Under the pieces are notes generated by a model. It saw nothing but the letters and a program-made list of their open reading frames with translations, made no database searches and was not told where the DNA came from. A program made the translations under genes and the position numbers. Below, in pieces: positions 14,902 through 23,237 of a stretch of DNA of 64,000 nt; the first letter of the stretch is position 1; each line of letters opens with the position of its first letter. The DNA is taken from contig JACKOD010000007.1 in the NCBI GenBank assembly GCA_024234505.1, positions 1 to 64,000 of the forward strand, given 5' to 3'. This DNA comes from Hahellaceae bacterium (GTDB lineage: Bacteria; Pseudomonadota; Gammaproteobacteria; Pseudomonadales; Oleiphilaceae).

Positions 14902-16893
14902 ATGACAAAGAAAACGGTTTCAGTCTTTGACATTCCCTCGACAGCGCCAGAAGGTTTTGAGCATGAACCGGACGCGACCTCCGGCTATTGGCATCATCGA
15001 CCAAAAAATACCCTGCCTCCCTTTGATTTTATTGCGCCTTACGCTCGCCACCGTGTATTACCTACGCCGGGAGTGGAGAATCGCAAAGCCTGGATTATTG
15101 GTGGGGGGATTGGTGGTCTGGCGGCCGCATTTTACTTGATCCGCGATGGGCATATGCCTGCTGAGAATATTACGATTCTGGAGGAGGCAGAAGTCGAAGG
15201 CGGTTCTATGGATGGCGCGGGTAACCCGGGCGAGGGGTATATCATCCGTGGCGGCCGGGAAATGAACTGGAACTACGATACGCTGTGGGATCTGTTTCAG
15301 GAAATTCCCGCCGTGGAATTACCGGAAGGATATTCGGTGCTGGATGAATACCGGATGATTAACGACAATGACCCGAACTATTCCAAAGCCCGCTTGATGT
15401 GCAATCGCGGCGACATTCAGGACTTTTCTCATTTCGGTCTGAGCAAGTCACAGCAATGGGAGATTGTTCGGCTGTTGCTCAAACGCAAAGAAGATCTGGA
15501 CGACATCAGTATCGAAGCGTATTTCAGCAAAGGCTTCCTGGATAGTCATTTCTGGGCGCTGTTCCGAACCATGTTTGCTTTTAAAAATTGCCATAGTTTG
15601 CTGGAAACTAAACTGTATATGCACCGCTTTCTGGATTCTATGGATGGCTTTGGCGATATGTCAGTGCTGGTTTTTCCTAAGTATAATCAATATGATACGT
15701 TCATAAAACCACTGGTAGATTTCCTGCGTGCGAAAGGGGTGACTTTCCGGTTCGACACGCAGGTATATGATCTGGACATGGAGTTGTCGGCACAGGAAAA
15801 GCGGGTTACCCGGATCAAGGCACTTGTCAATGACGAGGCCCACGTAATCGACGTGTCACCGCAGGATCTGGTCTTCGCGCTGACCGGATCCATGACCGAA
15901 AATACAGCCTATGGCGATATGGAGACCGTACCTGAACTGACCTGCTCTCGCCGTGACCCCGGTGAAAAGAGTGGCTGGAGCTTGTGGAAACATCTCGCGC
16001 AAAAGTCACCGGTCTTTGGCAGGCCCGAGAAGTTCTACGGCGATATAGAACAATCCATGTGGGAATCGGCCACGCTGACATGTAAACCGTCCCCTTTCGT
16101 TGATCGAGTAAAAGCGCTGTCGGTCAACGATCCTTATTCAGGCAGAACAGTAACCGGCGGGATTATTACGTTTACGGATTCCAATTGGTTGCTTAGCTTT
16201 ACCTGCAACCGCCAGCCGCATTTTCCGGATCAACCCGAGGATACGCTGGTGATTTGGGTGTATGGCCTGTTGATGGATCAAAAAGGCAACTGCGTCCAAA
16301 AAACCATGCCGGAATGTACAGGAAAAGAGATACTCACGGAGCTCTGTTACCACTTGGGGATGGATGATTCGCTGGATGAAATTATGGCGAACACCAAAGT
16401 TAGAACGGCGTTGATGCCTTATATCACCGCTCAGTTTATGACGCGAGCGGCGGGTGACCGGCCTCAGCCGGTGCCGGCGGGTTGCACGAATCTGGGGCTG
16501 ATCGGCCAGTTTGTGGAAACGCGCAACGATATAATTTTTACCATGGAAGCATCCGTTCGCACCGCCCGAATCGGCGTGTACAAACTTCTGAATATCCCCA
16601 AACAAGTGCCGGATATCAGCCCGACACAATATGATATCCGCAATATTATTAAAGGTGCCAGAGCGCTCAATAGCGGCCAGCCATTTATGGGGGAGCGGCT
16701 TTTACATCGCTTACTGGATAAAACGTACTTCGCACATATTCTACCGCCGTTGCCTGAGTCCGAGATGACAAAACGGGAATTATTCGAAACAGAAATAAGT
16801 GAATGGTTTGGAAAAGGCTCGGCGGTATTTACCCGATTCAACGCATGGATACATGCGCTTAGAGAAAATATTGTCGACAGAGGCAAAAGCTGA
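14902..16893 (+). CDS. ohyA: Oleate hydratase (FAD-dependent, myosin-cross-reactive-antigen family)
   Basis: This 663-aa enzyme adds water to the cis-9 double bond of unsaturated fatty acids to give 10-hydroxy acids. FAD binding is shown by GGGIGGLAA (67-75) and the acidic end of the second strand (TILEEAE, 91-97). The catalytic Glu is in RGGREMNW (Glu120), and the substrate-cap region follows. I chose the ATG at 14902, with AGGAG 8 bases upstream; an in-frame ATG lies 189 bases earlier but would add a non-homologous tail. The family is linked to detoxification of free unsaturated fatty acids. The gene appears monocistronic, with a 38-base dyad upstream. Confidence 0.93.
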   Translation: MTKKTVSVFDIPSTAPEGFEHEPDATSGYWHHRPKNTLPPFDFIAPYARHRVLPTPGVENRKAWIIGGGIGGLAAAFYLIRDGHMPAENITILEEAEVEGGSMDGAGNPGEGYIIRGGREMNWNYDTLWDLFQEIPAVELPEGYSVLDEYRMINDNDPNYSKARLMCNRGDIQDFSHFGLSKSQQWEIVRLLLKRKEDLDDISIEAYFSKGFLDSHFWALFRTMFAFKNCHSLLETKLYMHRFLDSMDGFGDMSVLVFPKYNQYDTFIKPLVDFLRAKGVTFRFDTQVYDLDMELSAQEKRVTRIKALVNDEAHVIDVSPQDLVFALTGSMTENTAYGDMETVPELTCSRRDPGEKSGWSLWKHLAQKSPVFGRPEKFYGDIEQSMWESATLTCKPSPFVDRVKALSVNDPYSGRTVTGGIITFTDSNWLLSFTCNRQPHFPDQPEDTLVIWVYGLLMDQKGNCVQKTMPECTGKEILTELCYHLGMDDSLDEIMANTKVRTALMPYITAQFMTRAAGDRPQPVPAGCTNLGLIGQFVETRNDIIFTMEASVRTARIGVYKLLNIPKQVPDISPTQYDIRNIIKGARALNSGQPFMGERLLHRLLDKTYFAHILPPLPESEMTKRELFETEISEWFGKGSAVFTRFNAWIHALRENIVDRGKS

Positions 16894-17089
16894 TTCACTG
16901 AAAATAAATTGAAGTCAAAGGTAGAGTTTTCTCGTAAAATTACGCAGAAAGTTCTACCTGAAAACATTGAAAAATTCGACCATCCAGCACGATGGTGGTA
17001 ACAAAGACGCCGTAGCTACGGTATTTTTTAAGCAGTTACACTGCATACAAAGGTAGGACAAAGTATTTCCGGGGACTGCATTTTTACCT

Positions 17090-18055
17090 ATGCACCTCGA
17101 ACAGTCTTTTAAAAAACTCGTCATATACAGGGAGGGGAGGGTGGAAATATCCGAAAAGGGTGGGAATGAAAACCGCCAGAAAAGTGCGGGCTCCTGCGAG
17201 CAAGCGATCCTGCTAAATGTTGTCATTCTTACCCGTACGGACAATGACGAAATTTATAAAATGACGCTCAATGCGATCAACACGCTGATTGAATCTATGG
17301 GCAATGAGGCTTCAAACACCCGTGTCACTTTGGTCGAAAGTAACCGGGAATTGGCGCCGGATTCTCATGCCTATCCATCGAACGTTAAAGTCATCATCCC
17401 GCCAGAAGCTTTCAATTTTAATCGATTCCTGAATATTGGTGCCGCACAATGTAAAGCCGATTATTATGCTTTCTGCAATAATGACGTAGTTTTTTATAAA
17501 GATTGGTTCACTCATATAAAAAATGTCGCCCAGTCCCATCCAGAGTTTGGCTCATTTAGCCCTATTTGTCCGGTATCGAACCGGCAAGCCATGTTTAAAG
17601 AAGCGGGGCAACCGTTTGTCGAAGGCTATAACGTGACTTTCGAAATTTCGGGTTGGGCAATTGTCATCCGGTCCAGTGTGTACGAATCTTTTAAAGTGTT
17701 TGATGAAGCCTTTAGTTTCTACTTCGCCGATGATGATTACGCGATGTTTTTAATGAAAAACGGTATAAAGCACGCACTGGTGATTGATTCATGTGTTCAC
17801 CACCTGGAAAGCGGTAAGGTTTCCGACGTCGCTGCCAAGCCTGGTGATACAACGGAAGTCCAAAATGAAAAATTTTTTAGCCGATATAATTGGATTTACC
17901 GCAGCCCGGCGATGTTGGCAGGTTATAAGCATTTCCACAAAAAATGGTGTTCGATGTACCGGTATGCCTTTACCCGTAAAGCGTTCGCGCTGCTGTGCGT
18001 AAGGCTGAATATCCGGTTTTTCTCGAAAATTCTGTTTCTAGGCATGCCGAGATAA
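17090..18055 (+). CDS. Family 2 glycosyltransferase, 321 aa
   Basis: A GT-A fold glycosyltransferase is suggested by LNVVILTRTDNDEIY (strand 1, about residues 42-56), AFNFNRFLNIGAAQCKADYYAFCNNDVVF (the nucleotide-sugar DxD-like NND), SGWAIVIRSSVYE and FYFADDDYAMFL (acceptor-side acidic loop). The enzyme probably transfers a sugar in surface polysaccharide synthesis; donor and acceptor cannot be read. About 40 N-terminal residues precede the fold and are Lys/Glu-rich, so the true start may be internal. It stands alone, 197 bases after oleate hydratase, with no sugar-nucleotide genes nearby. Confidence 0.8.
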   Translation: MHLEQSFKKLVIYREGRVEISEKGGNENRQKSAGSCEQAILLNVVILTRTDNDEIYKMTLNAINTLIESMGNEASNTRVTLVESNRELAPDSHAYPSNVKVIIPPEAFNFNRFLNIGAAQCKADYYAFCNNDVVFYKDWFTHIKNVAQSHPEFGSFSPICPVSNRQAMFKEAGQPFVEGYNVTFEISGWAIVIRSSVYESFKVFDEAFSFYFADDDYAMFLMKNGIKHALVIDSCVHHLESGKVSDVAAKPGDTTEVQNEKFFSRYNWIYRSPAMLAGYKHFHKKWCSMYRYAFTRKAFALLCVRLNIRFFSKILFLGMPR

Positions 18056-18189
18056 CGCAGTTAAAAAGCGGGCGGGTATGGTTCACACAGGGTTTTTGTT
18101 ACGGCGTGTTTTTTTGTGTTTATTTTTGTGCAAAAAACGAACAATAGGACTATAGTTTCAGTTTACCACCACAGTAGAGGAGTCATAAC

Positions 18190-18462
18190 ATGCCAAAATA
18201 TGTCATTGAACGCGACCTCCCTGGTGCCGGTAAGCTTTCGGCCAATGATTTACGGGGAATATCGCAAAAATCCTGTGTTGTGCTTGAAGATATGGGGCCA
18301 AAAATTCAATGGCTTCATAGCTATGTGACTGATGATAAGGTCTTTTGTGTCTATATTGCCCCGAATGAAGATTTGATCAGGAAACATGCAGAATTGGGTG
18401 GATTTCCCGTAAATGCCATTTCTGAAGTTCGAACCATTATCGATCCAACGACCGCAGAATAA
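18190..18462 (+). CDS. DUF4242 family protein, 90 aa
   Basis: The sequence (MPKYVIERDLPGAGKL, then WLHSYVTDDKVFCVYIAPNED, HAELGGFPVNAISEV) matches DUF4242, a small ferredoxin-like alpha/beta fold that some databases label nickel-binding. The role is unknown. AGAGGAG stands at good distance before the ATG, and an AT-rich region upstream could hold its own promoter. The protein has no signal peptide. Length is normal for the family. Confidence 0.85.
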   Translation: MPKYVIERDLPGAGKLSANDLRGISQKSCVVLEDMGPKIQWLHSYVTDDKVFCVYIAPNEDLIRKHAELGGFPVNAISEVRTIIDPTTAE

Positions 18463-18609
18463 TAAAGCCCGCCTTGGCAGAGGTTGCCAACGGTGTGAAG
18501 CACTGAGACTGTTTTTTTCCTCTGGTGAATTGCGGTGCATCATGCGCCGCTTCGCCAACGGTTTTGTGGTGTATGCCTTAATCGTCCGCTGTACTTTCTC
18601 GCTGCAGGG

Positions 18610-19506
18610 TTAATCTGTTAATCCTGCAAAGCGCTCATCTTGTCGAAACGCTTCCAGTAAAAAATCCATCACAACTTTTATCCGGCCGGTTTGACGCAAG
18701 TCGGGGTGGGTAAGTAGCCAGAGCCCGCCGCGTAGACCGGGTTCGAAGTCACAAAGCCGTTTCAGCCCCGGTTTAACCTGATCGTCGGGCAATGCGGCTA
18801 CGCCTAACCCCGCTTCTGCCAGTGACGACATTGCCATCAGATTACTGGCGCGCACAACGAAACAGTCTGCCGGCAGTTGCTGCTGCATCCAGCGAAAGGC
18901 GGGTAGATAAAGCAGGCTGGCATCCGGGCCGATGACCGGCCATTGAGGAAGTTGCTCAAGCGTGGCAGGCGCGCCCGGCGAAACTACAAACTCAGGAGCG
19001 GCATATAGTCCCCAGCCCAGCTGAAAAATCTGGCGACCGACCAGATACTCCGGCGGCTGACGGGTTGCTCTTAACGCCAGATCGGCTTCGTGGCGATTGA
19101 GATTAAAATCGGTGTTGCTGACCAGTAACTCGACGCATATGTCGGGATAGCGTTCACGTAAGGTTTTCAGATAACCGGGCAGATAGCTGTAGGCGATATT
19201 GTCGGGAGCGGTGAGTCGTACGGTGCCTCGCAGCGACGAATCTGCACCAGAGAGTTCTCTTTCCAGCGCATGCGCTTGTTCTTCCATTCGCTCGGCAAAG
19301 GGCAGCAAACGCTCGCCTAAAAGTGTGAGCTGGTAACCGTCGGGCAGGCGTTCGAACAGTCGGGCGCCGAGTTGCTTTTCCAGCTGGTTAAGGCGTCGGA
19401 ACAGGGTGGAATGATTTACGCCGCGCAGCCGGGCAGCGCCAGCCAGACTGCGGGTCCGGACAATGCCGAGAAAATCGGGGAGATATTGCCAATCCATAGT
19501 TTGCAT
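18610..19506 (-). CDS. LysR-type transcriptional regulator, 298 aa
   Basis: The N-terminal winged helix-turn-helix (about residues 3-62; LPDFLGIVRTRSLAGAARL, then LFRRLNQLEKQLGARLFER) is followed by a substrate-binding domain of the LysR type (about 90-290). It is transcribed away from the doxX gene with 100 bases between the starts, the usual layout for a LysR regulator controlling its neighbour. A perfect dyad lies just in front of its own start (19511-19525). The inducer is unknown. Confidence 0.92.
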   Translation of the reverse strand: MQTMDWQYLPDFLGIVRTRSLAGAARLRGVNHSTLFRRLNQLEKQLGARLFERLPDGYQLTLLGERLLPFAERMEEQAHALERELSGADSSLRGTVRLTAPDNIAYSYLPGYLKTLRERYPDICVELLVSNTDFNLNRHEADLALRATRQPPEYLVGRQIFQLGWGLYAAPEFVVSPGAPATLEQLPQWPVIGPDASLLYLPAFRWMQQQLPADCFVVRASNLMAMSSLAEAGLGVAALPDDQVKPGLKRLCDFEPGLRGGLWLLTHPDLRQTGRIKVVMDFLLEAFRQDERFAGLTD

Positions 19507-19510
19507 CTTT

Positions 19511-19525
19511 GCAAATTTAATTTGC
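19511..19525. promoter_or_regulatory. Perfect dyad in the LysR-doxX intergenic region
   Basis: GCAAAT-TTA-ATTTGC is a perfect 15-base palindrome 5 bases upstream of the LysR start codon and about 80 bases before doxX. Its shape (AT-rich, dyad symmetric) and place fit a LysR binding site that serves both autoregulation and activation of doxX. Confidence 0.45.
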
Positions 19526-19606
19526 CATTATTGATGATGTATTTGCGAATATGCAACAGGTATTCTGATCTCAACCTAATGAAACCCCTCGGGAGGAGAT
19601 GTGAAC

Positions 19607-20044
19607 ATGAACGAACAAGCACTTCGCAACTACGGAATCACCCTGCTACGAGTCAGTCTGGGGACTATTTTTATCGCCCACAGTCTCTATTTGAAGCTGG
19701 TGATTTTTACTTTACCGGGAACGGCGCAGTTTTTTGGCTCTATCGGTCTGCCACCCCAACTTGCTTATCTTGTATTTGCAATGGAAGCGTTAGGAGGCAT
19801 CGCGTTGCTTGCCGGATTCCAGACCCGTTGGGTCGCATTGGTACTGACGCCGGTGGCGCTTGGCGCGACCTGGGCACATTCGGGGGCGGGCTGGTTGTTT
19901 ACCAATACCGGCGGTGGTTGGGAATATCCCTTGTTCCTGGCGGTCGCGGTGTTTTCGCAAGCGCTTCTGGGTGATGGCGCACTGGCAATCCAGCGTTCTT
20001 CGCCACTGGGGCGGTGGGGTCAGCGTCAGCCTGTCACGGCCTGA
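19607..20044 (+). CDS. DoxX family membrane protein, 145 aa
   Basis: The four-helix DoxX fold is visible: LLRVSLGTIFIAHSLYLK, then QLAYLVFAMEALGGIALLAGF, WVALVLTPVALGATWAH and the last helix PLFLAVAVFSQALLGDG. Family members are inner-membrane proteins linked to thiosulfate:quinone oxidation or redox and detoxification functions, but the role here is unknown. I prefer the ATG at 19607 (GGGAGGAG 8 bases upstream) over the GTG two codons earlier. It is divergent from, and probably controlled by, the LysR gene. A strong terminator follows at 20071. Confidence 0.88.
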   Translation: MNEQALRNYGITLLRVSLGTIFIAHSLYLKLVIFTLPGTAQFFGSIGLPPQLAYLVFAMEALGGIALLAGFQTRWVALVLTPVALGATWAHSGAGWLFTNTGGGWEYPLFLAVAVFSQALLGDGALAIQRSSPLGRWGQRQPVTA

Positions 20045-20070
20045 ATCGACGCCAGAAAATAAGTGATAAA

Positions 20071-20104
20071 AAAGCCGTCGGGTATTTGCCTGACGGCTTT
20101 TTGT
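20071..20104 (+). terminator. Rho-independent terminator after doxX
   Basis: AAAGCCGTC-GGG and CCTGACGGCTTTTT form a stable stem followed by T residues, 27 bases after the doxX stop codon. Confidence 0.9.
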
Positions 20105-20428
20105 TTATTTGCCATATCTTCTTTAATGTATTTCCCGCCCCGTTTATCAAATACCACACCTCTTTGTCGACTTCGAAAACAGCACTGAATAAATACAAAT
20201 GCAAAAAAATTACAACATTCTGATTTAGTCTAAAATAAAAGATTAAAAAATGGTTATAAGCTAACAGATTTTAAGTTGGTTACGGGGCACGATTCGGTTC
20301 TGGCGGTCACTCACCAGCACACTTAAGTAAAAAACGTCTGTTTTGTATAAACGATGTTTGATGATAAATAAAAAAAATCTGGTTGCCATAGCAGGAGAGC
20401 CTGGCAACCGATCCGGGAGCACAGGGAA
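20105..20428. other. Intergenic region without a gene
   Basis: I see no gene or clear structure in this AT-rich stretch. It must carry the promoter of the receiver-domain gene that starts at 20429. Confidence 0.5.
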
Positions 20429-21469
20429 ATGTATAAAGCACTCGTGGTAGATGATTCGAAAACTGCCCAGAAAGTTTTGGGCAGTTTGCTGAAAAAACAG
20501 AATATTCTGGTTGAGGTGGCCAGTTCCGGGGAAGAAGCCCTGCAGGTACTGGCATCCTATCGACCGGATATCATCTTTCTGGATCATATGATGCCGGGCA
20601 TGGATGGTTTTCAAACACTTCAGGCCATCAAGGGGAATGGGAAGACAAACAACATCCCTGTGGTGATGTTTACGTCGCAGAATGCCCAGAAATATGAAGA
20701 TGAAGCCCGTCAGCTGGGAGCCAGTGGGGTGATTCCCAAGCAGGTTTCGTCGGCGGTGATTGGTGATTTAATGGCTTCGCTGGTCGTGAACCGTTCGTCG
20801 GCTGATCTCAGTCCAGTCGAACGTGCGGCGACAGAACGGGTGGTGCACGAACGTCCGGCTCCTGAGCGTCCCGCTGCTGAGCCGGTCAGTATTCCTGAAG
20901 TGCGTATGGAAGAGGCGTTGGACGACGCGGCCAGAATCGAATTTGCGCCGATGGATGTGGTGGCCGAGCTTGAAAAATCGGTCAGGCAGCGTTTTGACAA
21001 GATCTCACAGGATATGCATGCTGCCAACGATAGCGCCTCTCAACACTGGCAGAGTACGGTGGAAGAATATCGCGCTCAACAACTGCAGTTACAGCGAAAA
21101 ATTCGCCATATGGTGATAGGTATCGTTGTTCTGTCGCTGGGGGCAGTATTTGCCGGTCACTGGTGGGCCGAGCGCAGTGCAGAGGTTCAATCCGCGTATT
21201 GGCAAGCTCAGTTTGAAGGACTGAAAGCGCAAGTAGAAAAGACCTCGGTCAAAATGCCGATGACGGTGTCGGCCCCCGGCAATGATGTTCAGCAGCAACT
21301 TGATTTGCAAAGCAAGAAGTTGGCAGAACTGGAAGGCACCTTGCTGGAACATCAAATGACATTGCGGGATATTTCGGAAGTTCAGGAACAGTGGGGAACG
21401 GCACCTCCGGCGATCCGTCCGGCAAAGGTCGAGCAAAAATCCCAGGACGCTTCCCGTAGTACACCCTGA
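20429..21469 (+). CDS. Receiver-domain protein with a central membrane segment, 346 aa
   Basis: Residues 1-118 are a CheY-like receiver: acidic pair Asp8/Asp9, phospho-acceptor Asp52 (IIFLDHMMPGMDG), Thr82 and Lys104. A Pro/Glu/Arg-rich linker (about 125-160) follows, then a helical stretch with coiled-coil character (about 175-225). A single membrane helix (about 227-246, MVIGIVVLSLGAVFAGHWWA) and a second coiled coil (about 255-330) complete it. A receiver on the cytoplasmic side of a membrane-anchored coiled coil, with no DNA-binding or enzymatic output, is unusual. No histidine kinase is adjacent. The sodium channel gene follows 95 bases downstream and could be functionally linked. Confidence 0.8.
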   Translation: MYKALVVDDSKTAQKVLGSLLKKQNILVEVASSGEEALQVLASYRPDIIFLDHMMPGMDGFQTLQAIKGNGKTNNIPVVMFTSQNAQKYEDEARQLGASGVIPKQVSSAVIGDLMASLVVNRSSADLSPVERAATERVVHERPAPERPAAEPVSIPEVRMEEALDDAARIEFAPMDVVAELEKSVRQRFDKISQDMHAANDSASQHWQSTVEEYRAQQLQLQRKIRHMVIGIVVLSLGAVFAGHWWAERSAEVQSAYWQAQFEGLKAQVEKTSVKMPMTVSAPGNDVQQQLDLQSKKLAELEGTLLEHQMTLRDISEVQEQWGTAPPAIRPAKVEQKSQDASRSTP

Positions 21470-21564
21470 TCGGATAATGTTTTGCTTAAGTTTTTGCAAT
21501 CTTTAACGTTGCCGTCTGGCCTGATGTAAAATCGCCACTCCGATTTAACTCACATGGAGTGGCT

Positions 21565-22416
21565 ATGCAGGTTGAAACCAAACCAAACCTTGAGGACGGC
21601 TCCCGTCCTTTGCTTCGGCGTATTCAAACGCTTATAGAGCGTCCTGCTTTCCAGCATACGATTCTGTGTCTTATTGTGCTTAATGCCGTCATTCTCGGTC
21701 TGGAAACCCATTCTGGTGTGATGGCCTCGTTCGGTGGGGTGATTCGATGGTTGGACAATAGTTTACTGGTGGTGTTCGTTATCGAGATTGTGGCGCGTAT
21801 AGCGGTCTATCGTCAGAGGTTCTTTCGTGATACCTGGTCTTTGTTTGACTTTGCGGTGGTAGCGATAGCGCTGATTCCTGCCAGTGGCGGATTTGCCGTA
21901 CTCAGAGCGTTGCGGGTATTGCGGGTGTTGCGTGTGTTAACGATTGTGCCCTCGATGCGCAAAGTGGTCGGCGCCTTGGTGGGGGCAATTCCCGGCCTGA
22001 CCTCGATAGCCTTGGTGTTGTTGCTGATTTATTACGTGTTTGCGGTGATTGCAACCAATCTCTTCGCGGCGGACCATCCTGAATTTTTCGGCTCGCTGGG
22101 CGCGTCACTTTATACCTTGTTTCAGGTGATGACACTGGAGAGTTGGTCGATGGGGGTGGCCCGGCCCGTGATGGAAACCCATCCGTATGCCTGGGCATTT
22201 TTTGTGCCCTTTATTCTGGTCGCTACCTTTACCATGTTGAACCTGTTTATCGCCATTATCGTTAATGCGATGCAGACGTTTAGTGAAAGTGAGGCTAAAG
22301 AAACCCGGGAAGCCGTGCAGCAAACGCAAGCGCATATCGAGGCTGATATGCATGCCGAAGTCAGGTTGTTACGCCGGGAGATCGCGGAGCTAAAAACCAT
22401 GCTGCGGGAGAAATAG
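21565..22416 (+). CDS. Voltage-gated sodium channel (BacNav/NaChBac family), 283 aa
   Basis: This is a single six-helix channel subunit that should work as a tetramer. S1 begins near residue 30. S4 carries four Arg at every third position (Arg114, 117, 120, 123). The pore has the filter TLESWSMG at residues 190-197, identical to that of the sodium-selective NavAb channel. S6 is followed by a C-terminal coiled coil (about 245-283). Length matches known BacNav proteins (about 270). I chose the ATG at 21565, 5 bases after GGAG, over a GTG two codons upstream. Such channels affect motility and pH or osmotic responses in alkaliphilic or marine bacteria. Confidence 0.93.
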   Translation: MQVETKPNLEDGSRPLLRRIQTLIERPAFQHTILCLIVLNAVILGLETHSGVMASFGGVIRWLDNSLLVVFVIEIVARIAVYRQRFFRDTWSLFDFAVVAIALIPASGGFAVLRALRVLRVLRVLTIVPSMRKVVGALVGAIPGLTSIALVLLLIYYVFAVIATNLFAADHPEFFGSLGASLYTLFQVMTLESWSMGVARPVMETHPYAWAFFVPFILVATFTMLNLFIAIIVNAMQTFSESEAKETREAVQQTQAHIEADMHAEVRLLRREIAELKTMLREK

Positions 22417-22426
22417 CGCGCCTCGG

Positions 22427-22460
22427 TGCTCCGGGGTTGCAAGCGCCCCGGAGTAGTTTT
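22427..22460. terminator. Bidirectional terminator between the channel and Lrp genes
   Basis: CTCCGGGG (22429-22436) and CCCCGGAG (22446-22453) form a perfect stem followed by TAGTTTTC. It sits between two convergent genes and may serve both. Confidence 0.7.
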
Positions 22461-22936
22461 CAGGTGAGATAGTTTAAAGGCACTTCGGTTCGGTCAATGA
22501 TTCGACGAAGAATAAAACTTGAATGCACCCCTGTTACGCCCGGTAGCCGGGTGAGACGCCCAAGCAGGAATGCCTGGTAATGCTCCATATCGGGTACGAT
22601 GACTTCCACCAGATAATCGGCAGATTGGCCTGTAATGAGCGAGCAGGACACGACTTCGGGATAGGTTTCCAGCGCGGCTTCAAACGTTTCGAAGCGATCG
22701 GGCGTGTGCCTGTCCATGCTGATCTGGATTAGCGCCGTCAGCTTTAATCCCAGTTTATCCGGGTTAAGTAATGTGACTGTCCGATTGATAATGCCACTTT
22801 CTTCCAGTTGCTTTACCCGGCGCGAGCAGGGTGAAGGGGACAGGCCCACTTTTTCCGCCAGATCCTGATTGCTGATACTGCCGTCCTTTTGTAATGCCTC
22901 CAGTATTCGCTGGTCATATCGATCGAGTTTTACCAT
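22460..22936 (-). CDS. Lrp/AsnC family transcriptional regulator, 158 aa
   Basis: The N-terminal helix-turn-helix (LDRYDQRILEALQKDGSISNQ and LAEKVGLSPSPCSRRVKQLEE) is followed by the RAM/AsnC ligand-binding domain (VVSCSLITGQSADYLVEV). I set the start at the ATG at 22936, which gives the standard length; an upstream in-frame ATG would add 17 odd residues. The gene is divergent from leuA. The roughly 300-base region between them is AT-rich, as Lrp targets often are. Control of leuA by this protein is therefore a fair inference, with leucine or another amino acid as effector. Confidence 0.9.
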   Translation of the reverse strand: MVKLDRYDQRILEALQKDGSISNQDLAEKVGLSPSPCSRRVKQLEESGIINRTVTLLNPDKLGLKLTALIQISMDRHTPDRFETFEAALETYPEVVSCSLITGQSADYLVEVIVPDMEHYQAFLLGRLTRLPGVTGVHSSFILRRIIDRTEVPLNYLT

Positions 22937-23237
22937 CACAAGTACCTTGTTTGCGAATTGATTGCTAAATACTTTTAAATAGCACAATTAAATTTCAATT
23001 AATTCGATTGCATTGGCTGTTTATTGCTAAATATAGGGTTTTTGCGGCTTAAATAGCAAACATTCACTCATGCCTTCTTCGTATAATTTCTTCCGTGGTT
23101 GAGAACCCGCACCCACGATAACCGCTTAACCCTGCGGCATTACCCATGCGGCGGTGAATCCGAACAGCCCACAAGGCAAAGGATTGAAGCGGTTAAAATG
23201 GATAAATCCAATGCCAGATCAACTCATGGATATCGTT

